Source of the DNA: Sisyra terminalis
Lineage: Eukaryota; Arthropoda; Insecta; Neuroptera; Sisyridae
Assembly: GCA_958496175.1 (NCBI GenBank)
Contig: OY292275.1
Location: 35,293,701-35,357,700 of the forward strand
DNA: 64,000 nt
Direction: 5' to 3'
The position numbers were made by a program, and so were the translations under genes. Under the pieces are notes generated by a model, which was not told where the DNA came from, did not search any database, and saw only the letters and a list, made by a program, of their open reading frames with translations. Positions 12,641 to 23,904 of this stretch are shown here, piece after piece; the first letter of the stretch is position 1, and each line of letters starts with the position of its first letter.

Positions 12641-13239
12641 TTGCATTAAATATCAATATTATTATTAATAAAGTTTTAAAATACATGAAAAAAATCAATA
12701 ATTTTTTTTTCAAAATCCCAATTTCTGTTATATTTAAATATAAATTTATCATTTATAGTATTCATACTCGTAATAAATGTCAAAATTGAATGCTTATAAA
12801 ATATAGATAAAATTTACATATATAACAAAACATGAACCAATTTCAATTGTTCTGTAATAATTTTTAATAAAAATGTGGCTATTTTTTAATTGATTAACTT
12901 GGTCATTTTTTCTTTTATTTGCTCATGTTACTTAAATATTACGTATAGACATAAGTTATATTGGAACCTTCAAGCTCCTTTTTTTCAATTCAAACCCATA
13001 AAAAGATTCCAAAAATAAAAGAAAAAGTTTAACATTCTAACGAAACCAGTAGCTATTATAAGCACTAACCTTTCCCAATCACAAAAGGTCAAACATAAAT
13101 ATTTCTGAATGAGATCTTACGGAATTTTCTTTGATCTTCTATTATAAAAAATTGGCGACTTTGTAAAAAGGTACAACATTTAAAACAGGCAGTGTTGGTT
13201 TTCGACAGATAGTCATTCAAAAAATTTATCAAATAGGTG

Positions 13240-13265
13240 TTTTTTTTTTTTTCCAAAAAAAAAAA
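13240..13265. repeat. Foldback of 13 T and 11 A around CC
   Basis: A run of 13 T is followed by CC and 11 A. As RNA or single-stranded DNA it would form a near-perfect hairpin. It is probably two joined homopolymer tails or slippage products and has no evident role. Confidence 0.5.
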
Positions 13266-14765
13266 GAAAAGGAAAAAAACATGATGGATTCTTTATGTAA
13301 TACGTTAGTCTAATGAAAAAAATCTTATTTATTTAAATCTTTCATTTGTTAAATATTTAACAACTTTATTTTTACCTATGTTGAGTGAATTAAGTAATTC
13401 AGTAAAAATCAACTTTTTTATGGTATTCCTTACAAATTCAATAAAATATTCTGATGTAATTTTAGATTTAATTCATATGTATCTCTATAACATTATTCAA
13501 TTAATGAGCAATATTTTATTGAATATTAAGAAAAGTATTAGAAAAATTTATAAATTAGAATTATTTATATGTTATATATGTAAATATTCAAGATTGAAAA
13601 ATGCGGGTAAATTTACTTAGGCACAATTAATTTTTCTAACTCGTTTCTCAGAATATTTTTCCTTTTTAATTTAGCATTGTAACGATCGAAATGATATGAC
13701 ACAGATAGGACTATAAATCATAAAATAAAATTTCTTTTAATTAACATTCTTTTCGAGTAAAAAATTATTAATGTAATTAAACAACATAAATAAATGCATA
13801 GCCAATAGCTAATGTTATTGATTTAAATTCACAGCTGCTCTTGGTAAAAAGACGCTATATACGGAGGATATAATATTTGTAATCAGAATGGTAACGAGTA
13901 TAATGGACAGATTTATTACCGATCAATTGTCATCTTCGTTTAATTCTTGCATTTTGTATATTTAATACAAGAAAAATACGCGCATATAAATGTATTGAAA
14001 ATAAAAAGCGTTTACGTTATACTGAAAGACATGTGCATATGTAACAGCAAATAAACGAGTGATGCTGAGGTTATAAGTAGCCAAGATACGTAGGAATGTC
14101 ATGTATAATTCTTATATTAAATTTGATTTTTAAATTCAACTTAACCAATGGCTACTTGTGACTTAAAGTTAAGATGCAATGATGCGAAATCAACCAATCA
14201 CTGAATAGGAGGTGGGGTTTGACTTCATTTGTTTGTATGCATATGCTAAGCACGTCTTCAGTTGTTTTGCGGCTTCTATTCAACGTACAAAACTTATACT
14301 TGCACATGTCCTTCCTTCTCTTCATACTTGCTCAATATGTATTTGTCACATCTTAACTCGCCATTCATAATGATAAATTAATATTTTTATTAATAACAAT
14401 ATGTTCTCTTATTTAATTAATACTATATTCACATCTCAAAAACGATTTATTTTCTCACTATACAATCATTGTTTTATGAGAAGGAAATGAGTTGTAAATA
14501 TTTGAAAATTATAAGCACATTTTTAACAAAATAGGTAGGTACACAAAAGATGTTTTCAAAGTTCAAAGTAAAAAAAATAACAAGCGTGGCTCATCGTTAT
14601 ACAATTGGCAATATTTTCAAATATAATAAGATAAAATTTAAAATATTTTAAAATATCAAACAGCAGCGAAAAATAAATGATTGGTTTGGTGATGGAGAAT
14701 GTGGTTGTGTTGGTGATGGCTTGGCCGCTATTATAATGCGAATACAGAGGTATTTTGCTTTGATT

Positions 14766-14918
14766 ATGCATTCCCAACGCTATAAGTTAAAGCCGCGCAT
14801 TGAAGTTTCTGAAAACAGAAGTGACAAAAAGTTGACAGTCGGCTTTGTTAGTTTAGTTATGCAAGCAGCGACCTCTACACGGTGCAGACCAACCACGTCT
14901 CTTGCTCTGGGAATGCAT
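14766..14918. repeat. GC-richer island bounded by 11-bp inverted repeats
   Basis: ATGCATTCCCA at 14766-14776 is mirrored by TGGGAATGCAT at 14908-14918. The enclosed sequence is much less AT-rich than its flanks. It is open in one frame on + (14721-14939) and one on - (14780-14986), without a recognisable protein motif. It may be a small DNA element or a remnant of transferred or duplicated sequence. Confidence 0.35.
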
Positions 14919-16796
14919 TCTAGTTTACAATACCAATGACCATATCTTATCTCATTTTTTATTGAAAATTTAACTACATATCTCATAAAAGCATATATAT
15001 CTACCTACTATATTTCTCACATGAAAAAAAATCTTGAAAATTCTCCTTTTTTATTTGTAACAATCTTTACAGCATCAATGGAAGATTACTACATTAGCAA
15101 TTCACTTAAGTTGGAAAAAATTGAATGTTTTAATTTTTAACAAAATGGAAATTAGAAGCTTCATTCAATTTTTGGGTAAGTTTAAATGCCATTTGGCATT
15201 TAGTACCTCGGAATGCTTAAGTAAAAAAATTATATGTCCAAAGTATCTTTTTTTAAACCTCAATAAGTTTACAACAGTTTATTTCAATTATTTACGTTTA
15301 TTATTATAGTTAAAACTTATGAAAAATATTTTTCTTTAAAAAAATCCTATTTACTAGTTAGGTAGTTATAATTCAAATCATTCATATCCAGTGGTGTTAA
15401 ATATACATTCCTGGATCATCCCATGAGAGACCTACGAGTAATCTTAACACTGTTGATTCTTTTATGTAACTATTAAAAAAATAATTTATTCATAAGACAG
15501 AGGAAACCTAATAAACCGTGCACTTTACATGCTACGCTATTGTTAACGCCAAATATTTCTTCGTAATAACACGTAGTAAAACCAAAACCCTTATAATTTC
15601 GTTAAGTTTGATTCTCAGTATGTCACAGTCATACCCATTTCTCGAAGGCTTTTAGTACTATAGAGATGAAAGTCCATTCTATAAACCGCTATACAAAATT
15701 GTAGAGAAACTATGGTAAAAAAGTTTAGGGGAACACAACAGGCTTAAAACTAAGATAATTACCAACAATTACAAAGGAATTCAAAGAAGCCTCGCGGTTG
15801 AGATATTATTTTTACCTTAAAATAAAAGAATGGAAATTATTACTATTAAATCAAATATTATTTTTAGATTTACATTTTAGGTAAACATTAGCACTACGGA
15901 ATTTCTCATAATATATAATCCGGACCATGCTTGATCGATTTTTCACAAAACTAATAGGTATTTGGGAAATCTTAAGTTTTCTTCACCTACTCTTATCTAA
16001 ATAGGCCATTACTAAGGAAAACTTTTTAGTAAATTATAAAATATCGATTTAATATCCAAGTTTTAGTTTTTGATAAGTATTAATACTTATTAAAGTATTA
16101 TTAGTGTTTCAAATTATAATATTAATTACTATATAAAGTAAATTATATCCAAAATAAATACTAAGCGACAATTAAGTGTGTTCTATGTTACTATACTGTT
16201 GTATTTGACCTCTTCCACCCGTGAACAATTTATATCTGATTACTGTTTTTTTTTTTATAGAATTTATGGAGTTGATGGTAAAAATAAAGCTTTACTTCTG
16301 AACGTTATTTAAGAATTGTCCTTTAGATTTATATTTCCTTTTTAATTTAAACCAGGAAAATATAAATTATTTTAAATTTTTCGTCATACGACCTTTTTTA
16401 TGATAATATGCAATGCATATATATTATATACATAAATAGACAGATTTTTTGCAAAAGAAGAGTTTTAGTACCCTGTCTAAGTATATTTCCTTTTAAGCGT
16501 TACTTAAAGCTTTCAAAAATTTAATATATAAGCGACTTTTTTGTCACTAGAACTTTTATGCTGGCAAATTTTTATCATTATCGATTATTTTTCCTAGATT
16601 TTTTTTTTGCAACATGCAATTGTTCTCTTTCCTTTGATTTTTCCAGACTTTTCTAATACGAGTGATTCTATCTATCCATTTGATCATTTTCACTCTTCTA
16701 GAGCATTTCATTTTAAAGTTTTTGGTACTTTTTTAATTTTAATATTTCACAGCACTATCAATATTGTAATAGACAAACATATATTTTATGTAAGTT

Positions 16797-16965
16797 AGCA
16801 ATGTCAGAGAACAGAGAATCTATATGTAGAAATATAAGTATGAGTGAAAAAAAGACATTAATTATCTGAGTGTTGTCATTTCGATTTCATGTAATTAAAA
16901 ATTCTTGTCATTTATCACTAACTATGTCAGTGTTGACTGTGAATATTTTACGGGTAACTACTAGT
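16797..16965 (-). repeat. Dispersed repeat family A, copy 1
   Basis: On the minus strand this reads ACTAGTAGTTACCCGTAAAA, then TTCACAGTCAACACTGACAT, AAATGACAAGAATTTTTAAT, GAAATCGAAATGACAACA and further on TTTCACTCATA and CTCTGTTCTCTGACA. The same blocks in the same order occur at 19005-19480 and 58622-58803. It is non-coding. The boundary word CTAGT in the minus orientation recurs between copies. Confidence 0.6.
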
Positions 16966-18999
16966 TTTAAATATTTTCAAAAAAAAAACAGTTTCAATTT
17001 TTTTGTTTTGTCAAGAGATTGTCCTGGTTGATTAATTCGACCTTTATAATGGAACTTTTTGATCATAGTCGGGCTTCTCTTTTCTATTTTAACGTTTATT
17101 TCAAGTTTTGAATTAAATTATTATAGGAAGTTTCACTTATTATTCACTGTCATCATAATTTTTAATTTTGCTTCGTTTATTTCGAATTTATAATTTTAAC
17201 CAAAGATTGCTAAAAGTTTAAACACTTACAGGTACTCCCTTTCCTGCTTTTGCAAACGGTACAAGATATTTAATGATTTGTTTACTGAATATAAATTTTC
17301 CTTGTTTTCCTTGATTATCATTTATATAGGAATCCCGGTACTATATTATTCTACGGAAGAACAGTATTAAGGCCTATAAAATTTTGATTTATTTTCACAA
17401 AATAAAAAAAAAAGAAATATTAGGTTACAAAAAACTAAACTATTAAGGATTTTAATGCCATTTGTTTCAATTTTTATGTTAAACTAAAGCCTATTTGCCC
17501 TTATGAAGAGAAAGACTCTGTGACCAATCAAGAATGAAAAAAAACAGTTTTGACATTTATATGCAACTTAACAATTCGATCTTGTGTTATCCATCAATTA
17601 ACAAAGTGATATGAAGCAGAATGTTTCAACGACAATAATAACTTTTAGTATTGCCTGAAGAAGTTGAAAATATATTAACGAAATATTGGAAACGAGAAAT
17701 ACAAACTGACACTAAATTAACACCGATGAGATCAAATCACAGATTGAAGATTTTATTGTTGAGACTTTAGAATGAAAATACTTTTGTATTGAAATTTGTA
17801 CTAAGCCATTATGATGCGTTTGTATGATGCGTATAAGTTTTGAGTGAAATGGTTTAAGAGTGCTAATCAACTTTTTTTATAATTTAAATATTTTATAGCT
17901 ATTAAAGTTGTATAGAGGTATAACAAAATATAAAAAAGTAGGTATTCATATAATAAAATTAGTATTGAATTTCTTATCAAATTCTAATTACAAACATTCA
18001 GGTGAGGTACAACCCAAAATCAAATATTATACGCCTTGAATGATTAAATTTAAATGAAACGTAAGCACTCGTCTCTGTTATGTGAAAATATTTTGTAAAG
18101 AGAAATCGAAAATCGATCAGTATAATATTCTGATCGACACGCGTATTGTAATGGCTTTAATTATTTCACAAACGGCAACTCCTACGACTAATTTTGGACA
18201 AGTTTAGATACAATGTTGGGATAAATCAGTACACAGAGCGGTCTGTATTAATTATATATAATTAGTATCGACTATCGAGACTCGATGGTCCGTTTCCTTG
18301 TTTTGGCCAGCTGTAGGTTGGGTAAACAAACTGATTATGAATCTAAACGTACACATATTACCACCCACACCCATTAAGGGAATGTAATACGTGTTTGTAA
18401 AGATATGTTAATTACATACATGCCTATGTGTCCATACCCTTAAAATTACAATTTGCATTCGATTTTTTTTTAACTTCATGGGTTCTTTTTCAATGACAAT
18501 TGAAATGAAAGTGATTTTTGTACTTCAAAAATCAAATTTACTTCAATCTTGAAAGTATACTTTCATTACACAAAAAAAATTTTTTTTTTTGGGGAAAGAA
18601 TGTCTTAATTTGAAATAATCAAGAAATTTGTAAATTATAACTTCGAGCCAACATGTACGTTTTAAAGTCTAAGTCCTATTTTCTTTAAATCCAGAACAAT
18701 TATTATTTCTTAATTCTTATGGTTATAAGTTTTTATGTTAAAATTTTTTAAAAACTTTAAGAGGTTTTTATAATCAGCCTTAAGGCATTTACCATTGTAA
18801 ATAAATGAATATTGCATCCACTAAACACCAGTAAAAATTTTAAACTCAAAAAACAATGGTTTTTTGTAGTAGCAGTACACAATGGGCTAGTTGACAAAGA
18901 TTGTGTCGTTTGTGCTTTGGATTTTATTTCAATTTGTCTCATTGTTTTAGTTGGCTATTAGTGAAGTCATAAAAACATAAATAGCTATTAAAAAGCTAC
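16966..18999. other. AT-rich stretch without a gene
   Basis: No coding similarity seen. The only structured signal is the hammerhead-like motif at 17650-17683. Around 18120-18320 base composition is more even, without recognisable features. Confidence 0.5.
17650..17683 (+). ncRNA. Decayed hammerhead-like motif
   Basis: ATTGC (17650-17654) is followed by CTGAAGA (17655-17661, fits the hammerhead core CUGANGA), one unpaired A, a 5-bp stem GTTGA/TTAAC (17663-17667 with 17675-17679) and GAAA (17680-17683). The same order, including the leading ATTGC and one extra base before stem II, occurs at 36271-36315. Here no cleavage triplet and no closing strand of stem I can be found, so it would not be active. 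It is best seen as an old relative of that motif; chance is possible. Confidence 0.3.
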
Positions 19000-19004
19000 T
19001 TGTA

Positions 19005-19480
19005 ACCTCCCGTGAAATATTCATAACCCAACATTGATACAGCTGATAAAAAACTTTCCGTGAAATATTTACAGCTCAACACTGACACAACTGACAAATG
19101 ACAAAAATTGAAACCAATGACAACAATTAGTTCAAATTTTAGGCAGTTGTATTTGGTTTTCGCTCACACGTTTGCGCTTACAACTTTTGTTCTCTGTCTT
19201 TGCTCTTTACCAAAATACATACATTCTTTTGCCTATTATTATTATCACTAGTAACTTCCCGTGAAATATCCCCAGCCACTAACACAATTAATAAACGGCA
19301 AAAATTTTATAGCAGAATGAAATCGAATCAACAGTTATAATCGTGACAACAATCAGTTATTTCAACTTTGAGACAATTATATTTGGTACTTACTCACACG
19401 TATGTGCTTATAATCTTTGTTCTCTGTCTTTACCGATATTTATACATACGTTTGCCTATTATTATAATGATTGTAAAAGT
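19005..19480 (+). repeat. Dispersed repeat family A, tandem copies 2 and 3 (plus a partial unit)
   Basis: The word CCGTGAAATAT occurs at about 19010, 19059 and 19259. The last two start ~200-bp units that both contain ACACAA(C/T)T.A, CAAAAATT, TATTTGG, CTCACACGT.TG.GCTTA, TTTGTTCTCTGTCTTT and TTTGCCTATTATTAT in order. The first is a ~48-bp partial unit. This is a short head-to-tail array of the family also seen singly at 16797-16965 and 58622-58803. It is non-coding. Confidence 0.65.
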
Positions 19481-20685
19481 CTTACAAGGTAATTCCTTAA
19501 CTATTTGACCCATAATATTTCTGTTTTGCAATAAAACTAAAGTGAATATGAAGTAGTTGTAAATTCTATACCAATTTGTCATCAATAAATCGCTGATTTG
19601 TATCTGCACCATACTAGCAAGTATATGGATATGATGGATATGTGTATGCGGCTATATAGGGCGTCCGATGTTTTTATATTATGTAAAATAGATAGGTACG
19701 TGGCATTAGTTTATGGAGGTCATACATGATGAAGAATACAAGAAAGTACTAAAAGGAGGTTTGTTTATATTGCAATTAAACCTATGGTGTCAGAATAATG
19801 CGAAGTGTTCTGGCATGCACAAATTTCAGAATCATAATCTGCCATAAAACACATTCATACTAATATCCCCTTCTTTTCTAAATTTTTACTTAACTATAAG
19901 TTTTTCTTACCAAAATAACCACCAAATCGTAAAGAAGTACTGTTTGCGTGTTTTTTGCAAATCTAGAATTTGAAAATACATTTTTGTATATATTTGTAAA
20001 TATGCAACAAAAATTAAGTTTATTTCTAATTCTTAGAAGTTTTATACAGTTTTAAAAATTTTCGTTTCAAATTTTAAAAAGTAATGTTCCAAAAGCTTGA
20101 ATTTAATGAATTTTATTGCGCTCTTTTGCACAAATAGCAAATAATATATTTCACTAGAAGGTGAAGAAATTATCGTAAAATTTCGTGCTCACCGTCATTA
20201 AATTCATTCAAAATATTGAATTTTTAATTGAATTTTCGGGTGAAATATATGCTTCAAAACAAATCCTGGTTTCGGTGAAAATTTGGATGGATTGAGTCCC
20301 TACAAATTTATATTATCCAGAAAAGCTATGAATATCAACTATCTCCTTTAACTTTTCTGTGAATTTTAAGACTTCTAGGCAATTATTCTAAATTAGTTTT
20401 TTCTTGGTTTATTAATGTTATGATTAATTTTAAATTTTTGTAATCTAAAAATCAAACTTAAAATAAATAGATAATTGTAAGTAATAAAATATTAAGTTAA
20501 AAATAATTGTTTTATTGTTTTAGTCTCTTTTTAGTGATCCTTTTAGAACACTAGTATAAAAAACCTTAGTATTTACAATTAACAATGATAAAATGTAGAA
20601 ATTTTATTTATTAAACCATATTAGATTACTGAATTTTGTAGCTACTGTTTGTTATGGAATTTAATTTGTTTTCAATAGTCTTTAG
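19481..20685. other. AT-rich stretch without a recognisable gene
   Basis: No coding similarity, RNA gene or transposon end seen. Confidence 0.55.
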
Positions 20686-20688
20686 TTT

Positions 20689-21087
20689 ACTGGTTCCTAA
20701 CCTTAATAGAGTTACTGACCCCCACTAGTACTGCTTGTCGGACCACTAGTTGAATCTTCTAGTTGGATCGCCTAAATGATCCGACTAGTCCGCCTAGATA
20801 TCCAACTTCCAACAACACCATTCACGGTCCGACTTAGATCCAACTTCAAAAGTCAAACCACAAGTTGGACTGCAAGTTGGAGCGTGAATGACCTGCTTAA
20901 TGGATTTGTTCATTTTCTGCATTTACATAAAAATACATATATACCAATGTTTTGAATTTAAAAAAAACTATTTTCTTTGAAATATAATTCTAGTGAATAG
21001 TCTGCTTTAAGAACCCGTCGAATCCGCAAGATTGACTCACCGAACTCCTAGGGTTCGATTGAAACTAACCCAGGTTAAGAACCACTG
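20689..21087. mobile_element. hAT-like MITE
   Basis: The left end ACTGGTTCCTAACCT (20689-20703) and the inverted right end CAGTGGTTCTTAACCTGGG (complement of 21087-21069) are alike. The right-end word is typical of hAT-superfamily termini. Just outside lie GTCTTTAG (20678-20685) and GTCCTTAG (21092-21099). They match at 7 of 8 positions, the duplication length expected of hAT, although a few bases separate them from the ends. The interior is non-coding and contains a 72-bp foldback. It is a non-autonomous element. Confidence 0.5.
20819..20890. repeat. 72-bp foldback inside the hAT-like MITE
   Basis: Arms 20819-20848 and 20861-20890 are inverted copies (about 24 of 30 positions). They start CATTCACG on one side and end CGTGAATG on the other, with TCC(A/G)ACTT repeated twice in each arm. 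The flanking sequence also has (C)TAGTTGGAT and TCCAACTTCC words. It may be a separate small palindromic insertion. Confidence 0.55.
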
Positions 21088-22226
21088 CGTTGTCCTTAGG
21101 AGACTGCTACGTGATGCAAGAATGAAGCTCGATCTTTGATTAAAGTTATTAAAGCATTATGTTGCATTACGCCTTATACGATGCTCTGACGTGGACTTCT
21201 ACTTTTTCATCATTCTGAGAGCTCCTAAGAGTTCCTCTGCGCTGCGTTATGAAATAAGACGTAGGGCTTGAGACATCTATGATTAATAAAATAGAGGCTT
21301 CCGAGATGTCAACATCCGTAAAACTCTTAAAATTATTAGGAAATTGCTTTCATTAGGAATTTTCCGAAGATGGGATCTATCGAAACCGGATATTTTAAAT
21401 TGGATGTTTCGAAGCTGAAATTGGAAACGAAATATAGTTTAGAGTAGGAATATAAGTTGAGAGGATGTCTAATGATAAAATAGAAACATAATTAAGGAGT
21501 CTGGCCATTGAATTGTCTGTTAAAAATAAATTATAAAACTCATAAGTAACATGTAACAATGATTTGATAAACATTCAACATTCAATTTAGATGATTCTGA
21601 AAGTAATAAATTATTTTCTATTAATAGATTAGCCTCCAATTTCAAAATTTTTGGAGTCGAAGGTACAAATCAGTTGGAAGTTTTGACTTAACGGAGTCAG
21701 AGTCGAAGCTTTATACTATCCCTAGTATGCATCTAATGAAAAAGTCCTACGTGGAATGAACAGAGAACGCGCGTTCTATATCAAACAATAATAAATCGGA
21801 AGACGACTTACCTGTGTCATGTGCTGAGGAATGTTTAATATTGATCTTATTAACTCATTATAAAAGGAAAGATTGAGGGAAATGAGGGCTTGGAAGGAGA
21901 AAATTTTTATGAATAAGGAACATTTTACAATAGACAAACCCAGTCTTTAAACAACTCATAATAATAATTGCAGACGACAGACTAACCTTCATTGATGGAG
22001 ACGATTTAGTTAGAAGATGATGAATTTTCGAACTACTTTTAAAAATTTAACGGCTCTTAGGTATATGCATGCGGTATTTTTAGAGAGAGGAGAATTTGTA
22101 AATTCTACCTCCAAATGATTTTATAGGTATCTAGTTATTTGAAAAACATAATTTTTAATCATATTTTCAAATAAAAACTACTTCAAAGAAAATTTCAAAT
22201 TTAATATACTTATATAATACTATAAA
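21088..22226. other. Non-coding stretch, somewhat more complex in its first 250 bp
   Basis: 21100-21330 is less AT-rich than average but shows no protein motif in any frame I tried. At about 21654-21715 the words GGAGTCGAAG, AGTTTTGACTTAACGGAGTC and AGAGTCGAAG resemble the degenerate GGAGTC-type simple repeats common in insect DNA. Confidence 0.4.
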
Positions 22227-22643
22227 TCTATACTAATATATAAAATTCTTACGTCTGTCTGTACATTTCGATTTTGAACCCAATTTTAGGGTAAATATTT
22301 GTTTCAAGAGGCCCTTATTCCAAATTTCACATTTTTAAAATTTTTGTCTGTCTGTCTGTCTGTGTGTCCCGATTTAACTAAAGAACGGTACAACCGAATT
22401 TAATGAAATTTGGTATTAAGATACAACACAATTTTCCACAGACTATAGGCGACTTATCATTCCTAAAAAATATTAAGGGAAGGTATTCCCTAGGGATGAA
22501 AACATAAATTTTTACTTAAGACAAGTGAGTTATATAATATTGGAAAGGTAATTAAAAGTTAGAAAATATTCTGTAAAAATATTTCAAGTTGAACTGATAA
22601 AAAGCACAGTAAATTCAATTTAAAGTTAAAAAAATTGCCTCTT

Positions 22644-22667
22644 TGATATATAAACCTTTATATATCA
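22644..22667. repeat. 11-bp perfect hairpin at the Helitron insert junction
   Basis: TGATATATAAA, CC, TTTATATATCA. It lies where copy 1 stops matching copy 2, so it may mark the breakpoint at which the extra segment was gained or lost. Confidence 0.5.
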
Positions 22668-22682
22668 TAGACACTTAGCTGA

Positions 22683-22775
22683 TGTTAATAGCGTAATCGT
22701 TAATGTATCGGTCATTCTGAACCTCCTAATTATAAAGACGTGGGTTCGAATCTTACAGTAAACTTTTTTTTTATT
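22683..22775 (+). ncRNA. tRNA-like Pol III promoter sequence (SINE head or tRNA relic)
   Basis: TAGCGTAATCGTTA (22689-22702) resembles a tRNA D-arm or A box. GTGGGTTCGAATCTTAC (about 22740-22756) contains a near-consensus B box, GGTTCGAATC. They are spaced as in a tRNA, with CTGAACCTCCTAATTATAAAG where the anticodon arm would be. T-runs follow directly (22763-22784), the Pol III stop signal. The acceptor and anticodon stems do not pair well, so it is not a functional tRNA. A SINE head or captured tRNA relic inside the Helitron is more likely. Confidence 0.5.
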
Positions 22776-22839
22776 TTTTTTTTACAAAATTGTTGTAAAT
22801 AGCGTTGCTCAATATTGAAATATTAACAAAAAAAATTAT

Positions 22840-22868
22840 AGTAGTAGTAATAATAATAATAGTAATAA
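22840..22868. repeat. TAG/TAA trinucleotide run
   Basis: About nine units of TA(G/A), a short microsatellite inside Helitron copy 1. Confidence 0.6.
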
Positions 22869-23884
22869 CACTTTAAGTAAATACGTTTTTAAAACCGTAC
22901 ATACATAAAATCCTGTATTTATATATCCCTCTGACTGATGAAATTTTAATATTCGATGTTTTCCTTATAAGAAGTAGACATTTGATAAGAATTTTATTTT
23001 GAAAATTCCTACCCTAAAAGAATAAAAGGGGTGACTATTTTTGTATGAGAAAATGTTAAGTTAATCAACAATCAAAATTTTGAATTTAATAAGTATAATT
23101 AATAAATAAATAATAAATTAATTATAAGTTTCTGTTTTTGTTATATCATTTTAATAACAACGTTTTAAATAACGTTATTTCACTAAATTAGTATGAAAGT
23201 TTATGTAGTTCTTATTCTAACAAAGCGATTTTTAATTTTTATTTGTTTTTCAACAATCAATCTTTTTAAAATCTAATTTTTATCAACCAATGATTGTGAC
23301 CGGGAGCAATTATTTATTGTGCTGAAAAACATTAAGGGAGCAATTTTTTGTCATATATTTCATTATCAATCAAAATATGAAATCTTCCAAGCTAACTTTT
23401 CTTCGGTATTTAGAAAAATTTGAATATCAATTATTGTTATTGAAAATATAAAGAATATTCTTATTTCCGTACACAGTTTCTACCTGTTTCCAACAATTTT
23501 GTATGTACAACGTTGAAATGTGCGAAATCGAATTGCTTTTTAGTAATGACAATCAAAATAAAGGTCATAATTTTTTTCGTTTTACACTGTATTTTCCAAA
23601 TAAACGCATATTTGTATCGATGAAATTTGGAAAATGTTTTTCTTATACGATGCAGAGATATAATAAGAAAGGGTTTTTGATAATTCCTCCCTTTAAAAAG
23701 TGAAAAATGGTGGCAAAGTTTGAACGGCATAACGTCTATTAAACAATCGAAATTTCAAATTTAATTATCAAAGTATGTTCATTATAGACGAAAGGTTTTA
23801 CCGCTTAAAATAAAACATGTTGATTTATTATTAGATTCAAAAACTTATCAAAAACAAAAAATCGGCTTAAAAATTTAAACTCTA

Positions 23885-23904
23885 ATATATATATATATAT
23901 ATAT
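23885..23904. repeat. (AT)n microsatellite
   Basis: About ten AT units inside Helitron copy 1. Confidence 0.7.

Larger units (their letters stand above)
12641..16796. other. AT-rich stretch without a recognisable gene
   Basis: No coding similarity seen apart from chance open frames on both strands. It contains a T/A foldback (13240-13265) and a GC-richer 153-bp block bounded by inverted repeats (14766-14918), listed separately. Confidence 0.55.

Noticed and set aside
23461..23730. Overlapping open frames on both strands inside Helitron copy 1
   Set aside because: No motif of Rep, helicase or any captured gene; fully overlapping frames on both strands of AT-rich DNA are expected by chance.
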